Shown here in pieces: positions 16,874 through 25,425 of a stretch of 64,000 bases of DNA (positions are counted from its first letter, which is position 1; every line of letters starts with the position of its first letter). The translations under genes and the position numbers were made by a program. Under the pieces are notes generated by a model. It was given only the letters and a program-made list of their open reading frames with translations. It did not search any database and was not told the DNA's origin. Origin of the DNA: Sphingobium boeckii (GTDB taxonomy: Bacteria > Pseudomonadota > Alphaproteobacteria > Sphingomonadales > Sphingomonadaceae). The stretch is from the NCBI RefSeq assembly GCF_014199215.1, contig NZ_JACIJC010000003.1, positions 186,001 through 250,000 on the forward strand, given 5' to 3'.

Positions 16874-17235
16874 CCATGGCCAATACCGCGCTGGAAATCG
16901 TGGACCTCTATCTGCGCACGATCTGGAATGAGGGCCAGGCCGAACTGGTGCGCACCTATTGCGCCGATCCGATCGTTCGCCACGATGCCAATGGCGTCAC
17001 CCGCCTCAGCCATGAAGAGCAGATCGCGAGGATATCGAGCCAATATGAAGAGTTGCGCCCGATCTTCACCGATGTCGTGTTCTCCGGTGACGACACCCAT
17101 GTGACCACCGTGTGGAACGCCACCGGCAAGATTCCCGGCTGGGGTCTCTGCGGGATCGAGGTGTTCCGCGTGACCGATGGCCGGATCACTGACGTGTGGA
17201 ACTCCACCTATATGGACGGAGCCTGGGGCGAATGA
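16870..17235 (+). CDS. NTF2/SnoaL-like protein (ester-cyclase type)
   Basis: A 121-residue NTF2-fold protein: ALEIVDLYLRTIWNEG, DPIVRHDANGV, and the strand end ITDVWNSTYMDGAWGE. It resembles SnoaL-like polyketide cyclase or ester-cyclase proteins, but active-site residues cannot be assigned. It is embedded in the operon with ATGA overlaps at both ends, so it is probably an enzyme or chaperone for an intermediate handled by the neighbouring dehydrogenases. Confidence 0.8.
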   Translation: MTMANTALEIVDLYLRTIWNEGQAELVRTYCADPIVRHDANGVTRLSHEEQIARISSQYEELRPIFTDVVFSGDDTHVTTVWNATGKIPGWGLCGIEVFRVTDGRITDVWNSTYMDGAWGE

Positions 17236-18005
17236 CCGCTCAGGCGGGATTGCTCGCCGGCAAGGTGGTGATCGTCACGGGCGGCGGATCGGGCATCGGC
17301 CGCGCCGCAGCGATATTGTTTGCGCAGGAAGGCGCGCAGGTCTGCGTGCTCGACCGGGATGAGGAAGCAGCCGGATCCGCCGTCGCCCAGATCGAAGAGG
17401 CCGGCCTGAAAGCCGCCGCCTGGCCGACGGATGTATCGCAGGAATCCGATATCGAAACCGCGGTGACCGAGATCGTCGCCCGTTTCGGAACGCTGGATGG
17501 CGCTTTCAACAATGCCGGCATCCAGATGGCCAACAAGCTCGTGCCGGATCTCGAGATCAGCGACTGGAGCCGGATGATGGACATCAATCTGACCGGCGTG
17601 TTCCTCTGCATGAAGCATCAGATGCGCGCGATGAAGGGCACGGGCGGCGCGATCGTGAACATGTCATCGGGCGACGGCATCATCGGCGCACCCTTTGCGA
17701 GCGACTATGTGGCGGCCAAGCACGGGGTCGTCGGCCTCACGCGCGCCGCGGCCTGCGAAACCCGACATACGGGGGTGCGCGTGAATGCCGTCCTGCCCGG
17801 CCTCATCATCACGCCCATGGTGGAGAGCCTCTTTGGCAATCCTGCGTTCGAGGCGCAGGTCGCGCCGATGGTGGAGCGCCATTCGATCGGACGCTTCGGG
17901 CGACCCGAAGAAGTGGCGGAGGCGGCTTGCTGGCTGCTGTCCGATCGCGCATCGTTCATCAATGGCGCGCTGCTCACGGTGGACGGGGGTTATACGGCGC
18001 GATGA
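17232..18005 (+). CDS. Short-chain dehydrogenase/reductase (SDR)
   Basis: A 257-residue classical SDR. TGGGSGIGRAAAILF is the dinucleotide site, NNAGIQ follows, the catalytic motif is Ser in MSSGDG with YVAAKHG, and the C-terminus is FINGALLTVDGGYTAR. An Asp at the end of the second strand (VLDRDE) suggests NAD(H) preference. The start at 17232 overlaps the previous stop and matches the normal SDR N-terminus. It probably oxidises a secondary alcohol in this operon. Confidence 0.92.
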   Translation: MTAQAGLLAGKVVIVTGGGSGIGRAAAILFAQEGAQVCVLDRDEEAAGSAVAQIEEAGLKAAAWPTDVSQESDIETAVTEIVARFGTLDGAFNNAGIQMANKLVPDLEISDWSRMMDINLTGVFLCMKHQMRAMKGTGGAIVNMSSGDGIIGAPFASDYVAAKHGVVGLTRAAACETRHTGVRVNAVLPGLIITPMVESLFGNPAFEAQVAPMVERHSIGRFGRPEEVAEAACWLLSDRASFINGALLTVDGGYTAR

Positions 18006-18844
18006 CGGGACGATTGAACGGCAAGGTCGCGATCGTGACTGGCGGTGCATCAGGCATTGGCGAAGCGACGGTGCGCAGGCTCCATGCGGATGGGGCGGCC
18101 GTGGTGGTGGCCGATGTCCGCCCGGAGGCGATCGAGGCTTTGTCCGATGCGCTGCAGAGCGATCGGATCATCGGGCTTCGGGTGGATATGATGCAGACCG
18201 CCGAGATTGAGGCGATGATCGCGGCGACCGTCGCCCGGTGCGGCGGGCTCGACATCTTGGTGAACAATGCCGGCATCGGATCCTTCGGGCGCGTGACCGA
18301 CATCGATCTGGCACATTGGCGCGAGGTGATGACGATCGATGTGGAAGCCGTGATGTGGGCCAGCCGCACCGCGATGCCCTTCCTCGCAGCGCGGCAGGGC
18401 TGCATCGTGAATGTCGCCTCGGTCGCCGGGATCGCCGGAGACTATGGCTTCGCCGCCTATAATGCCGCCAAGGCCGCGGTGATCAATCTCACCCGCGCGA
18501 TGGCGCTCGATCATGCCCCGCAGGTCCGCGTCAATGTCGTCAGTCCGGGCCTCACCCGCACGCCGCTGGCGGAAGGATTGACGGGCAATGCGGAGATCAT
18601 GGCCGCCTGGACGGATGGCCTGCCGATGGGACGCCCGGCCGAGCCGGCGGAGGTCGCCGCCGCTATCGCCTTCCTCGCCTCGCCCGACGCGAGCTATATC
18701 AACGGCCATAATCTGGTCGTGGATGGCGGCGGGATCGCGCATACCGGAATGCCCAATTTCACGCGCATCCTGGGCGGCGCCAGCCATCTCGATGGCATGG
18801 CGAGCGCGGTGAAACGCGATACCAGCGGGGAGATCGTTGCATGA
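18002..18844 (+). CDS. Short-chain dehydrogenase/reductase (SDR)
   Basis: A 280-residue classical SDR: TGGASGIGEATVRRL, an Asp after the second strand (VVADVRPEA) pointing to NAD(H), LVNNAGIGSFG, and the catalytic YNAAKAA. The C-terminus extends about 25 residues beyond the usual VVDGGG end (LGGASHLDGMASAVKR), a small departure from the family. It overlaps both neighbours by four bases. It is a paralogue of the SDR at 17232 but clearly not a recent duplicate. Confidence 0.92.
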   Translation: MTGRLNGKVAIVTGGASGIGEATVRRLHADGAAVVVADVRPEAIEALSDALQSDRIIGLRVDMMQTAEIEAMIAATVARCGGLDILVNNAGIGSFGRVTDIDLAHWREVMTIDVEAVMWASRTAMPFLAARQGCIVNVASVAGIAGDYGFAAYNAAKAAVINLTRAMALDHAPQVRVNVVSPGLTRTPLAEGLTGNAEIMAAWTDGLPMGRPAEPAEVAAAIAFLASPDASYINGHNLVVDGGGIAHTGMPNFTRILGGASHLDGMASAVKRDTSGEIVA

Positions 18845-19860
18845 CCGGAGACATATCGCGCGTCATCCGCCTGCCTGATCAGCCCACGCTCGACACGATG
18901 GCGTTGAGCCATGTCCCGATCCCGCAGCCCGGCCCCGATGACGTGCTGATGCGCGTGCGGGCGACCTCGCTCAATTTTCACGATTATCTGGTGGTGGGCG
19001 GGTTTATTCCCGTTCCCGCGGGGCGCGTCCCCATGTCCGATGGCGCAGGTGAGATCGTGGCGCTGGGCGCGCATGTTACGGGTTTCGCGGTGGGAGACCG
19101 CGTGATGGGCGCGTTCTTTCCCGATTGGGTGGACGGCATCCCCACCGACCTCAACAATGCCCGGATATCGGGCGAGACCACGGACGGCTTTGCCGCCGAA
19201 CATGTCGTCATCCCGGCGCATTCGCTCACGCCGATGCCAAAAGGCTGGAGCTTTGCCGAGGCAGCCACCCTGCCCTGCGCCGGGCTGACCGCATGGCGCG
19301 CCCTGGTCGTGGAAGGCGACCTTGCGGCGGGGGATACGGTCCTGCTGCCCGGATCGGGCGGTCTCTCGGTCTATGCGCTGCAGATCGCAAAGGCGCTTGG
19401 CCTGACCGCGATCGTGACATCCTCATCGGACGAGAAATTGAAGCGCCTTGCCGCGCTGGGCGCGGACCAAGGCATCAATTACCGGACCGATCCCGCTTGG
19501 GGCAAGGCCGTCCGTGCGCTCACCAAGGGCATCGGGGCCGATCTGGTCATCGAGATCGGCGGCCAATCCTCCTTCGCGCAATCGGTGACGGCCTGCCGCA
19601 TGGGCGGGCGGATCATGGTCGTCGGCAGCACCGCCAATGGCGCGCCCGAACTGCCGCTGCGCGATGTGGTCATGCACCATATCCGGGTGAACGGCATGGC
19701 AGTGGGCAGCGTATCCCAATTGCGCAATCTGGTCTCCTTCGTCGAAACCCATGCGATCCACCCCATCATCGATCGGGCGTTCGCGATCGACCAGCTCGCC
19801 GAAGCCTTTCGCTATCAACTGACCGGCGCGCATCTCGGCAAGATCGCGGTCACGCTTTGA
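18841..19860 (+). CDS. MDR-family NAD(P)-dependent oxidoreductase (quinone reductase-like)
   Basis: A 339-residue medium-chain dehydrogenase/reductase. N-terminal GroES-like domain with SLNFHDYLVVGG, where zinc-type alcohol dehydrogenases have a catalytic Cys; this and the missing structural-zinc cysteines suggest a zinc-free quinone-reductase or enoyl-reductase type. The Rossmann motif is LPGSGGLSVYALQIAKALG, and SSSDEKLKRL suggests NADPH. It probably reduces an activated double bond or carbonyl in the pathway. Coupled by an ATGA overlap to the upstream SDR. Confidence 0.88.
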   Translation: MTGDISRVIRLPDQPTLDTMALSHVPIPQPGPDDVLMRVRATSLNFHDYLVVGGFIPVPAGRVPMSDGAGEIVALGAHVTGFAVGDRVMGAFFPDWVDGIPTDLNNARISGETTDGFAAEHVVIPAHSLTPMPKGWSFAEAATLPCAGLTAWRALVVEGDLAAGDTVLLPGSGGLSVYALQIAKALGLTAIVTSSSDEKLKRLAALGADQGINYRTDPAWGKAVRALTKGIGADLVIEIGGQSSFAQSVTACRMGGRIMVVGSTANGAPELPLRDVVMHHIRVNGMAVGSVSQLRNLVSFVETHAIHPIIDRAFAIDQLAEAFRYQLTGAHLGKIAVTL

Positions 19861-19868
19861 GCGATCCG

Positions 19869-20255
19869 ATGAACCCGATCGCGATCATCCAGGCCTTCAT
19901 CCAGGCTTGGAACCAGCGCGACCGGACCGCGATCAGGGCGGCCTTGCACGAAGATGTGGTGTGCGCCGGCATCCCCCTGCCCCCGGCTTATGGGCGAGAG
20001 GCCGCGATGGCGCTGCTCGATCCATTCCTGCTGGCGGCAGAAATCGACTGGCAGATTTCAGCAATCGCCGGATCCGGAAATATCGTGATGACCGAACGTC
20101 GCGATCGCTTCCGCTTTCCCGGCATGGGATGGACAGAGGTCCGCGCCGCCGGCATTTTCGAGCTTGATGATGATGGACGGATCATCGCCTGGCGGGATTA
20201 TTTCGACATGGCCGAATTGATCGCGGCGATGCCCCGAGCCGCGCCGCCGTCGTGA
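19869..20255 (+). CDS. Limonene-1,2-epoxide hydrolase-like protein
   Basis: A 128-residue NTF2-fold protein that matches the limonene-epoxide hydrolase (LEH) family. The LEH catalytic trio Asp-Arg-Asp appears as Arg77 and Asp79 in MTERRDRF and Asp110 in AWRDYFDM, in the right order and spacing for single-step water addition to an epoxide without a covalent intermediate. This makes it the most functionally telling member of the operon: an epoxide intermediate is likely, perhaps on a terpenoid or alicyclic ring. It ends the operon and converges with the LysR gene at 20281. Confidence 0.82.
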   Translation: MNPIAIIQAFIQAWNQRDRTAIRAALHEDVVCAGIPLPPAYGREAAMALLDPFLLAAEIDWQISAIAGSGNIVMTERRDRFRFPGMGWTEVRAAGIFELDDDGRIIAWRDYFDMAELIAAMPRAAPPS

Positions 20256-20280
20256 TCCTCGAACATCGGTCGGCAGCGCT

Positions 20281-21171
20281 TCAGAGTAATGCCCCGCCGT
20301 CTCCAGCGATCAAGCCGCGCAATCGGGCGACCACATGTTCGGCATGGGCGGATAGCGGCCATTCGGCACGGTGTATCAGCCAGAGCGTGTCGACGATCGG
20401 GTGCTCCCCATCAACGACTCGGATGGCGTCAGGCTGTGCAAAGGCCAGCCGCGCATAGCGGGGTATCACGGTGAAACCGAAGCCGCGCGCGACCGGTGCC
20501 AATATGAGCCCCACCTGATTCGTAAATCCGCGGATCGGCAGACTGCGCACGCCCGGATTGCGCGGAAAACGAAGGCTCAACAGGCGAATGGCCATCGCTT
20601 GCCCGTCGGGATGGTCAATGAATCCCAGCCTTTCCAGATCGCTCCAATGTTTGACTTCCTCGCCCGCAGGCACGACGAGTTCGAGCGGTTCCCGCGTGAA
20701 CGGACTGGCCGTGATCCGCGGATCGTCCGGCTTGAGGGTGACGATGCCCAGTTCGAAGCGCGTTTTCAAAATCGCGTCGAGCACCTCATGGTCGGGCGCG
20801 AAGCGGTGCCGGATCACCAACCCGCGATCGGCTTCCTGCAAATCGAGCAGCAGCGGATAAAGCAGCAGGCCGAGGCTGCCGGGCGTAATGATCCCAACCT
20901 CGCCGCCCTTGGCATCCGCTCCATCCAGACGCGCTCTCAGCCGCCGATCCGCCTGATCAATTTCGGTGCCGTAATCGAGCAGCGCGCGGCCGGCCGGCGT
21001 CAGTTCGATCCCGCGCGATCGCCGGATCAGGAGCAAGCCGAGACGCTGTTCGAGCTGCCGGATATGCTGGCTTACCGCCGCCTGGGTCACACCCAGTTGA
21101 TCGGCCGCGCGTGTGAAGCTGCCGAGTTCGGCCAGCACGCCGAAGGACCGGATCCATTGCGGATTAATCAT
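20281..21171 (-). CDS. LysR-family transcriptional regulator
   Basis: A 296-residue LysR protein with a standard N-terminal helix-turn-helix (IRSFGVLAELGSFTRAADQL, then VTQAAVSQHIRQLEQRLG) and effector domain of normal length. It is transcribed away from the VOC/old-yellow-enzyme pair across a 92-base AT-rich region containing a T-N11-A box (21181-21195), so it most likely controls that pair and itself. Confidence 0.93.
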   Translation of the reverse strand: MINPQWIRSFGVLAELGSFTRAADQLGVTQAAVSQHIRQLEQRLGLLLIRRSRGIELTPAGRALLDYGTEIDQADRRLRARLDGADAKGGEVGIITPGSLGLLLYPLLLDLQEADRGLVIRHRFAPDHEVLDAILKTRFELGIVTLKPDDPRITASPFTREPLELVVPAGEEVKHWSDLERLGFIDHPDGQAMAIRLLSLRFPRNPGVRSLPIRGFTNQVGLILAPVARGFGFTVIPRYARLAFAQPDAIRVVDGEHPIVDTLWLIHRAEWPLSAHAEHVVARLRGLIAGDGGALL

Positions 21172-21180
21172 AACAGAATT

Positions 21181-21195
21181 TTATATATCTGATAA
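21181..21195. promoter_or_regulatory. LysR-type T-N11-A operator
   Basis: TTATATATCTGATAA is an interrupted palindrome (TTAT-N7-ATAA) with T-N11-A geometry, lying 10 bases upstream of the lysR start in the divergent region with the VOC gene. This is the standard recognition form for LysR regulators. Confidence 0.55.
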
Positions 21196-21263
21196 TTTTC
21201 ATCGCCTTTATCTTATAGCATTCCGGGGGTAGCGTCACGCTATATTTTGGAAGGATCCCAGCC

Positions 21264-21764
21264 ATGTCATCGCCCTATCCGCGCAGCTTTTCCCATATCG
21301 GCCTGTCGGTCACCGATCTGGACGCCGCCGTCTCCTTCTACACAGAGGTGCTCGGCTGGTATCTGATCATGCCGCCAACACTGATCGAGGAGGATGACAG
21401 CGCAATCGGCGTGATGTGTTCGGATGTCTTCGGGCCGGGCTGGGCATCGTTCCGGATCGCCCATATGTCGACTGCGGATCGGGTCGGCGTCGAGATGTTC
21501 CAGTTCCGCAACGCCGAAAAACGCGAGAATAATTTCGAATATTGGAAATCGGGCATCTTCCACTTTTGCGTGCAGGATCCTGATGTCGAGGGTCTGGCCG
21601 CCAAAATCGTGGCGGCCGGCGGCAAGCAGCGGATGCCCGTGCGCGAATATTTTCCGGGCGAAAAGCCGTATCGGATGGTCTATATGGAGGATCCTTTCGG
21701 CAACATCCTCGAAATCTACAGCCACAGCTACGAACTGACCTATTCGGCCGGAGCCTATTCCTGA
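21264..21764 (+). CDS. VOC-family (glyoxalase/extradiol dioxygenase fold) protein
   Basis: A 166-residue single-chain VOC protein. It begins FSHIGLSVTDLDAAVSFYTE with a potential metal-ligand His, has a central IFHFCVQDPDVEGLAAKI and ends with YMEDPFGNILEIYSHSYE, where His and Glu positions could complete a metal site. The family includes glyoxalases, epimerases and small dioxygenases, so the reaction is open. A good ribosome site (GGAAGG) precedes the ATG. It is 51 bases upstream of the old yellow enzyme gene and likely co-transcribed under the divergent LysR. Confidence 0.85.
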   Translation: MSSPYPRSFSHIGLSVTDLDAAVSFYTEVLGWYLIMPPTLIEEDDSAIGVMCSDVFGPGWASFRIAHMSTADRVGVEMFQFRNAEKRENNFEYWKSGIFHFCVQDPDVEGLAAKIVAAGGKQRMPVREYFPGEKPYRMVYMEDPFGNILEIYSHSYELTYSAGAYS

Positions 21765-21815
21765 CGACCGACCGCGCCGACCGCTTTTCAAAATCCTGTT
21801 GAATCGAGATCCTTC

Positions 21816-22934
21816 ATGCCAGCCTTGTTCACGCCCTTCACGTTGAAAAGTATCACCCTGCGCAATCGCATCGCGGTGCCTCCCATGTGCCAATATAGCG
21901 CCGTCGATGGTGCCATCACGGATTGGCATCTTCCCCATTATCTGGGGATGGCGCGCGGCGGTGCCGGGCTGGTGATCGTGGAGGCGACCGCCGTTTCGCC
22001 GGAAGGGCGCATCACGCCGGGCTGTACCGGCCTCTGGAACGACATGCAGGCCGAAGGCATGGCCCGCGTGGCCGCCGCCATCAAAAGCGCTGGCGCTGTC
22101 CCTGGAATTCAGATCGGCCATGCCGGTCGCAAGGCGAGCGCCAACAGGCCGTGGGAAGGCGACGACCATATGGCTGATGGCGATCCGCGCGGCTGGCCAA
22201 CCCTCTCGCCCTCCGCGATCGCCTTCGGTGCCAATCTGCCACAGATCCCCGCTGAAATGACGCCGGCCGACATCGCCCGCGTGAAGGCCGATTTCGTCTC
22301 GGCAGCGATCCGCGCGCGCGATGCCGGGTTCGAGTGGCTGGAGCTGCATTTCGCGCACGGCTATCTCGCGCAAAGCTTCTTCTCGGTTCACGCCAATCAC
22401 CGCACCGACGCATATGGTGGCGATGCAGAACACCGCGGTCGTTTCCTGATCGAAACGCTGCAGGCGGTGCGCGCCATCTGGCCGGAGCATCTGCCGCTGA
22501 CCGCGCGGTTCGGCGTGATCGAATTCGATGGTCGCGACGAGGAAACCCTGGACGAGGCGATTGCGCTCACGCGCAAATTCCGTGAGACTGGCCTCGATCT
22601 TCTGAGCGTCAGCATGGGCTTTTCGACCATGACGGCGAATATTCCCTGGACGCCTGCGTTCATGGTGCCGATCGCGGAACGCGTCCGGCGCGAAGGCGGC
22701 ATCCCGGTGGCCACCGCCTGGGGCATGGACGACCCCGCCGATGCCGAACGTGCGATCGCCGAGGATCAGCTCGATATCGTCATGGTGGGCCGGGGCCATC
22801 TCGCCGATCCGCATTATCCCTTTCGCACGGCGCGCGCGTTGGACCTGCCGAAATCCTCGTCCTTGCTGCCCGAGCAATATGCCTATTGGCTTTCGCGCTA
22901 TCCCGGCCCGCAAAACGGCGAATCCATCGATTGA
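21816..22934 (+). CDS. NADH:flavin oxidoreductase, old yellow enzyme (YqjM-like)
   Basis: A 372-residue FMN TIM-barrel ene-reductase. Motifs are LRNRIAVPPMCQYSA (Cys of the YqjM class), QIGHAGRKAS, the substrate-binding His in LHFAHGYLAQSFFS, and HRTDAYGGDAEHRGRF. It reduces activated C=C bonds or, in related enzymes, starts ring reduction. The Cys in PPMCQYS and the GHAGRK motif place it in the thermophilic-like/YqjM branch. A bidirectional hairpin follows the stop. Confidence 0.93.
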   Translation: MPALFTPFTLKSITLRNRIAVPPMCQYSAVDGAITDWHLPHYLGMARGGAGLVIVEATAVSPEGRITPGCTGLWNDMQAEGMARVAAAIKSAGAVPGIQIGHAGRKASANRPWEGDDHMADGDPRGWPTLSPSAIAFGANLPQIPAEMTPADIARVKADFVSAAIRARDAGFEWLELHFAHGYLAQSFFSVHANHRTDAYGGDAEHRGRFLIETLQAVRAIWPEHLPLTARFGVIEFDGRDEETLDEAIALTRKFRETGLDLLSVSMGFSTMTANIPWTPAFMVPIAERVRREGGIPVATAWGMDDPADAERAIAEDQLDIVMVGRGHLADPHYPFRTARALDLPKSSSLLPEQYAYWLSRYPGPQNGESID

Positions 22935-22959
22935 GTGCGGTGGCCTCGTGCCACCCACT
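22934..22959. terminator. Hairpin terminator between convergent genes
   Basis: AGTG-c-GGTGGC pairs with GCCACC-CACT, a ten-pair stem with one bulged C and a five-base loop, overlapping the end of the old yellow enzyme gene and facing the DUF1838 gene. There is no U-run on either side, so termination strength is uncertain. Confidence 0.5.
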
Positions 22960-22966
22960 TCATATC

Positions 22967-24076
22967 CTATGGGCGAACGCGCCCCTTGCCGGTGAGTGGG
23001 CGCAGGGCCGGATCTGAGGGCGTCCAGGCATAGCCCGCCGTCTCAGGCTCGATATCCTGTGAATAGACGGTCCAGGTGTCGAGGCGCGGGCTGGACGTGG
23101 GCCAGCCGTCGTGGATCGTCAGATATTCCGGTGCATGTTTCTCGAGATAGTCGAGCGCCTTTCGCGGCACCTCGTCATACCCCTTCAATCCCTTGTGGCT
23201 ATGGAGCCGGCCAGACAGCACGCCATCCGCATAGGGTGTGCCCCCCATCTGCATGAACGGCCAGAATTGCGAAGACCGCGAGAAGCCGGAATACATGCGG
23301 ACCGCGGGCAGAGAGCGATCTTCCAGCTCGTCGCGAGACACCCGGAAGGTGAAATGCTCGGCCGGGCTCACATAATCGCCGGTGGAGGATTTGGGCCAGC
23401 CAGCCGGCGTCACCGGGTTCTTGTGATAATGGGTATAGTCCCAGGCCAGCAGCATATCATCTGCGCCATATTGTTCGAACGGCAGGATGAAGGGGTATTT
23501 GCCGTTTTCATCGGGAAACACCGAGCCTTCGTTCATGCGCGTGGGCGTATCGGGATTGCCGGGGATCACGAATTGCGGAATCTCCGGCCCGATCCGGCCG
23601 CCGCCGCCGACATTGTAGAAATGATAGACCTCGTTCTTTTCGCCGGTAAACGGATTGTCCCAGGTTTCCAGCACGTCGCCCGTCCGCAAATCGGTAAACA
23701 GCCCCACCTCGCGGGATTTCATGCGGAGATAGCCATCCTTGTCGATCATCGCCTGCATCACGCCGATGCCGACGAAGTTGAAACAGGGCACCATCCGCTG
23801 CTGCGGGAAACGGGCAAACATGATCCCGTGAAACGCACCGACAACCGGCGCGTCATAGCCCGACCAGATCTTGCCGAACATATACAGATTGTCCCACGGA
23901 TCCTGGAAATCCAGCCCGCCTTTGCGCGGCGTCACGATACCGTTGCCGCCTTTCAAGGCCGGGGCCGCCGCCCGCCCCGGATTTGCCGCCAGCGCCGCGC
24001 TTCCTGCCAGGGCGGCACTGCCGGCCATGAACGACCGGCGCCCCATCATCATGTCGTTGACCAGAAAAGACTGCAT
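22967..24076 (-). CDS. DUF1838 family protein, Tat-exported
   Basis: A 369-residue protein of the DUF1838 family, exported folded: the N-terminus carries a twin-arginine signal GRRSFMAGSAALAGSAALA. The mature part contains GLDFQDPWDNLYMFGKIWSG, WDNPFTGEKNEVYHFYNVGG and WPTSSPRLDTWTVYSQDIEP, segments typical of the family; no enzymatic role is established that I know of. It is often seen in sphingomonad aromatic or terpenoid catabolic regions. AGGGGA precedes the ATG at 24076. It stands alone, followed by 320 bases without a gene. Confidence 0.85.
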   Translation of the reverse strand: MQSFLVNDMMMGRRSFMAGSAALAGSAALAANPGRAAAPALKGGNGIVTPRKGGLDFQDPWDNLYMFGKIWSGYDAPVVGAFHGIMFARFPQQRMVPCFNFVGIGVMQAMIDKDGYLRMKSREVGLFTDLRTGDVLETWDNPFTGEKNEVYHFYNVGGGGRIGPEIPQFVIPGNPDTPTRMNEGSVFPDENGKYPFILPFEQYGADDMLLAWDYTHYHKNPVTPAGWPKSSTGDYVSPAEHFTFRVSRDELEDRSLPAVRMYSGFSRSSQFWPFMQMGGTPYADGVLSGRLHSHKGLKGYDEVPRKALDYLEKHAPEYLTIHDGWPTSSPRLDTWTVYSQDIEPETAGYAWTPSDPALRPLTGKGRVRP

Positions 24077-24205
24077 CCGATTTCCCCTGTTAGCGCCGGC
24101 AGCTTATGGAAAACCGATTCAACATCGTCCGCCTTGGCCGAACTGCTCGCCAGTCGGTCATCCGCGCGATCGCCCGCCTAGAGCGTGATGCCATTACATG
24201 GCTCC

Positions 24206-24284
24206 GTCATTGCGAGGAGCGCAGCGACGCGGCAATCCAAGCTGGCGAAACCGCTCTGGATGGGTTCGCTACGCTCGCAATGAC
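24206..24284. repeat. Dispersed intergenic hairpin repeat, copy A
   Basis: The region 24077-24397 holds no gene. Within it, a 79-base imperfect inverted element begins GTCATTGCGAG and ends CTCGCAATGAC, with inner arms AATCCA and TGGAT. The same element, inverted, is found at 37539-37615. This is a REP/BIME-like dispersed repeat. The remainder of the gap shows no convincing ORF or RNA. Confidence 0.8.
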
Positions 24285-24397
24285 CGGTCGGATCGACCTA
24301 AAGTAGCGCGCAGCCGGAGTGGCACCCCCGCGCAGACTGCCCGGAAAGGACGGGTGTGTGCGATGGGCTGCGAAGCCGTGACCGCGCCGCTAGCAGG

Positions 24398-25261
24398 TCA
24401 GCGGATGATCCGGGGATATTGGACCCGAGGCTCCACGCCTGCGGTGTCCCGGTAGGATGGTGGCTGCCGACCGCCCTCGTCGAGCAATCCGTAAGTCACC
24501 GCCATCTCCGCGCCGATCAGAGTCTGGCCCGAGAGCGCCGCGATATCGGGATCATTGAGCGCGGCCCAGATGATGTGGCCGGTAAATTCGGGCGTCTCGG
24601 CGCTGTCGTTCAGATAGCCATATTTCTCAACATCGGATGCGATGACCATCTTGAGCCGATCGGTGAGCAACGCACCCATCCAGACCGACAGCGTGTTCAC
24701 GCCGGTCCCCCTGAAATCGACCGCCATATCCGCCGCGAGCTTGTCCACCCCGGCCTTGTGAGCGCCATAGCCCGGGCCATAGACATAATGGACGGCACCG
24801 GAACCCGATGTGAAGACGATCAGCCCCTTGCCCTGCTCCACCATCAACGGGGCCGCAAACCAGCTTGCCACATAGGAGCTGCGAATCCCGACGTTGATGA
24901 TATCGGCCAGCTTGAGCGGCTTTTCCCAGAAATTGCCCGCGGCGGTGAGCTCGTCATAAATGGCGGCCGCATTGTTCACCAAAAGATCGAGCCGCCCCTG
25001 TTCACGCCGGATCTGATCAAACAGCGCTTCGACATCGTCATCCTTGGCATGATCGCAGCGGACCGCGATGCCTTTGCCGCCCGCGGCCGTCACCGCCTCC
25101 GCCGTTTCATAGATGGTGCCCGGCAGGCTGGTGTCGCCGGCTTTTTCGGAGCGACCGGTCACATAGACCGTGCAGCCATGACTGCCCAAGCCGATCGCGA
25201 CCCCCCGACCAGCGCCGCGGCTGGCACCGGTGACCAATATGACGGGTGGCCTGTCCTGCAT
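24398..25261 (-). CDS. Short-chain dehydrogenase/reductase (SDR)
   Basis: A 287-residue SDR: VTGASRGAGRGVAIGLG is the cofactor site, DLLVNNAAAIYDEL follows, and the catalytic Ser/Tyr/Lys are in TSGSGAVHYVYGPGYGAHK. The GRS after the second strand suggests NADPH. The C-terminus extends past the usual end with RQPPSYRDTAGVEPR. The ATG at 25261 follows GGGAG; the TTG at 25276 overlaps that site and is rejected. It diverges from the dihydrodipicolinate-reductase-like gene. Confidence 0.9.
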   Translation of the reverse strand: MQDRPPVILVTGASRGAGRGVAIGLGSHGCTVYVTGRSEKAGDTSLPGTIYETAEAVTAAGGKGIAVRCDHAKDDDVEALFDQIRREQGRLDLLVNNAAAIYDELTAAGNFWEKPLKLADIINVGIRSSYVASWFAAPLMVEQGKGLIVFTSGSGAVHYVYGPGYGAHKAGVDKLAADMAVDFRGTGVNTLSVWMGALLTDRLKMVIASDVEKYGYLNDSAETPEFTGHIIWAALNDPDIAALSGQTLIGAEMAVTYGLLDEGGRQPPSYRDTAGVEPRVQYPRIIR

Positions 25262-25400
25262 CCTGAAATCTCCCAATTCACTGCAACTCCAGCTTGGAAG
25301 CCGGATATACTAATGTTGCCCATCGGTGTGCGTCCCGATCTTCGCTAATGCAATGGCATTACCAATCGTGCTAGCGATGAACGCATAATAAAATAGAATC

Positions 25401-25409
25401 GGTCAGACC
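25401..25409. promoter_or_regulatory. Possible GntR-type operator
   Basis: GGTCAGACC is a perfect odd palindrome 17 bases upstream of the gene at 25426, in the region divergent with the SDR. With its flanks it reads GGTCAGACCAAT, close to the core GGTCATACCAAT of the UxuR-like site at 59804. Short, so treated as tentative. Confidence 0.35.
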
Positions 25410-25425
25410 AATAAGGAGAGAGACC

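Noticed and set aside
21267-22958. 563-residue open frame on the minus strand
   Set aside because: Antisense shadow of the VOC and old yellow enzyme genes, both strongly supported on the plus strand.
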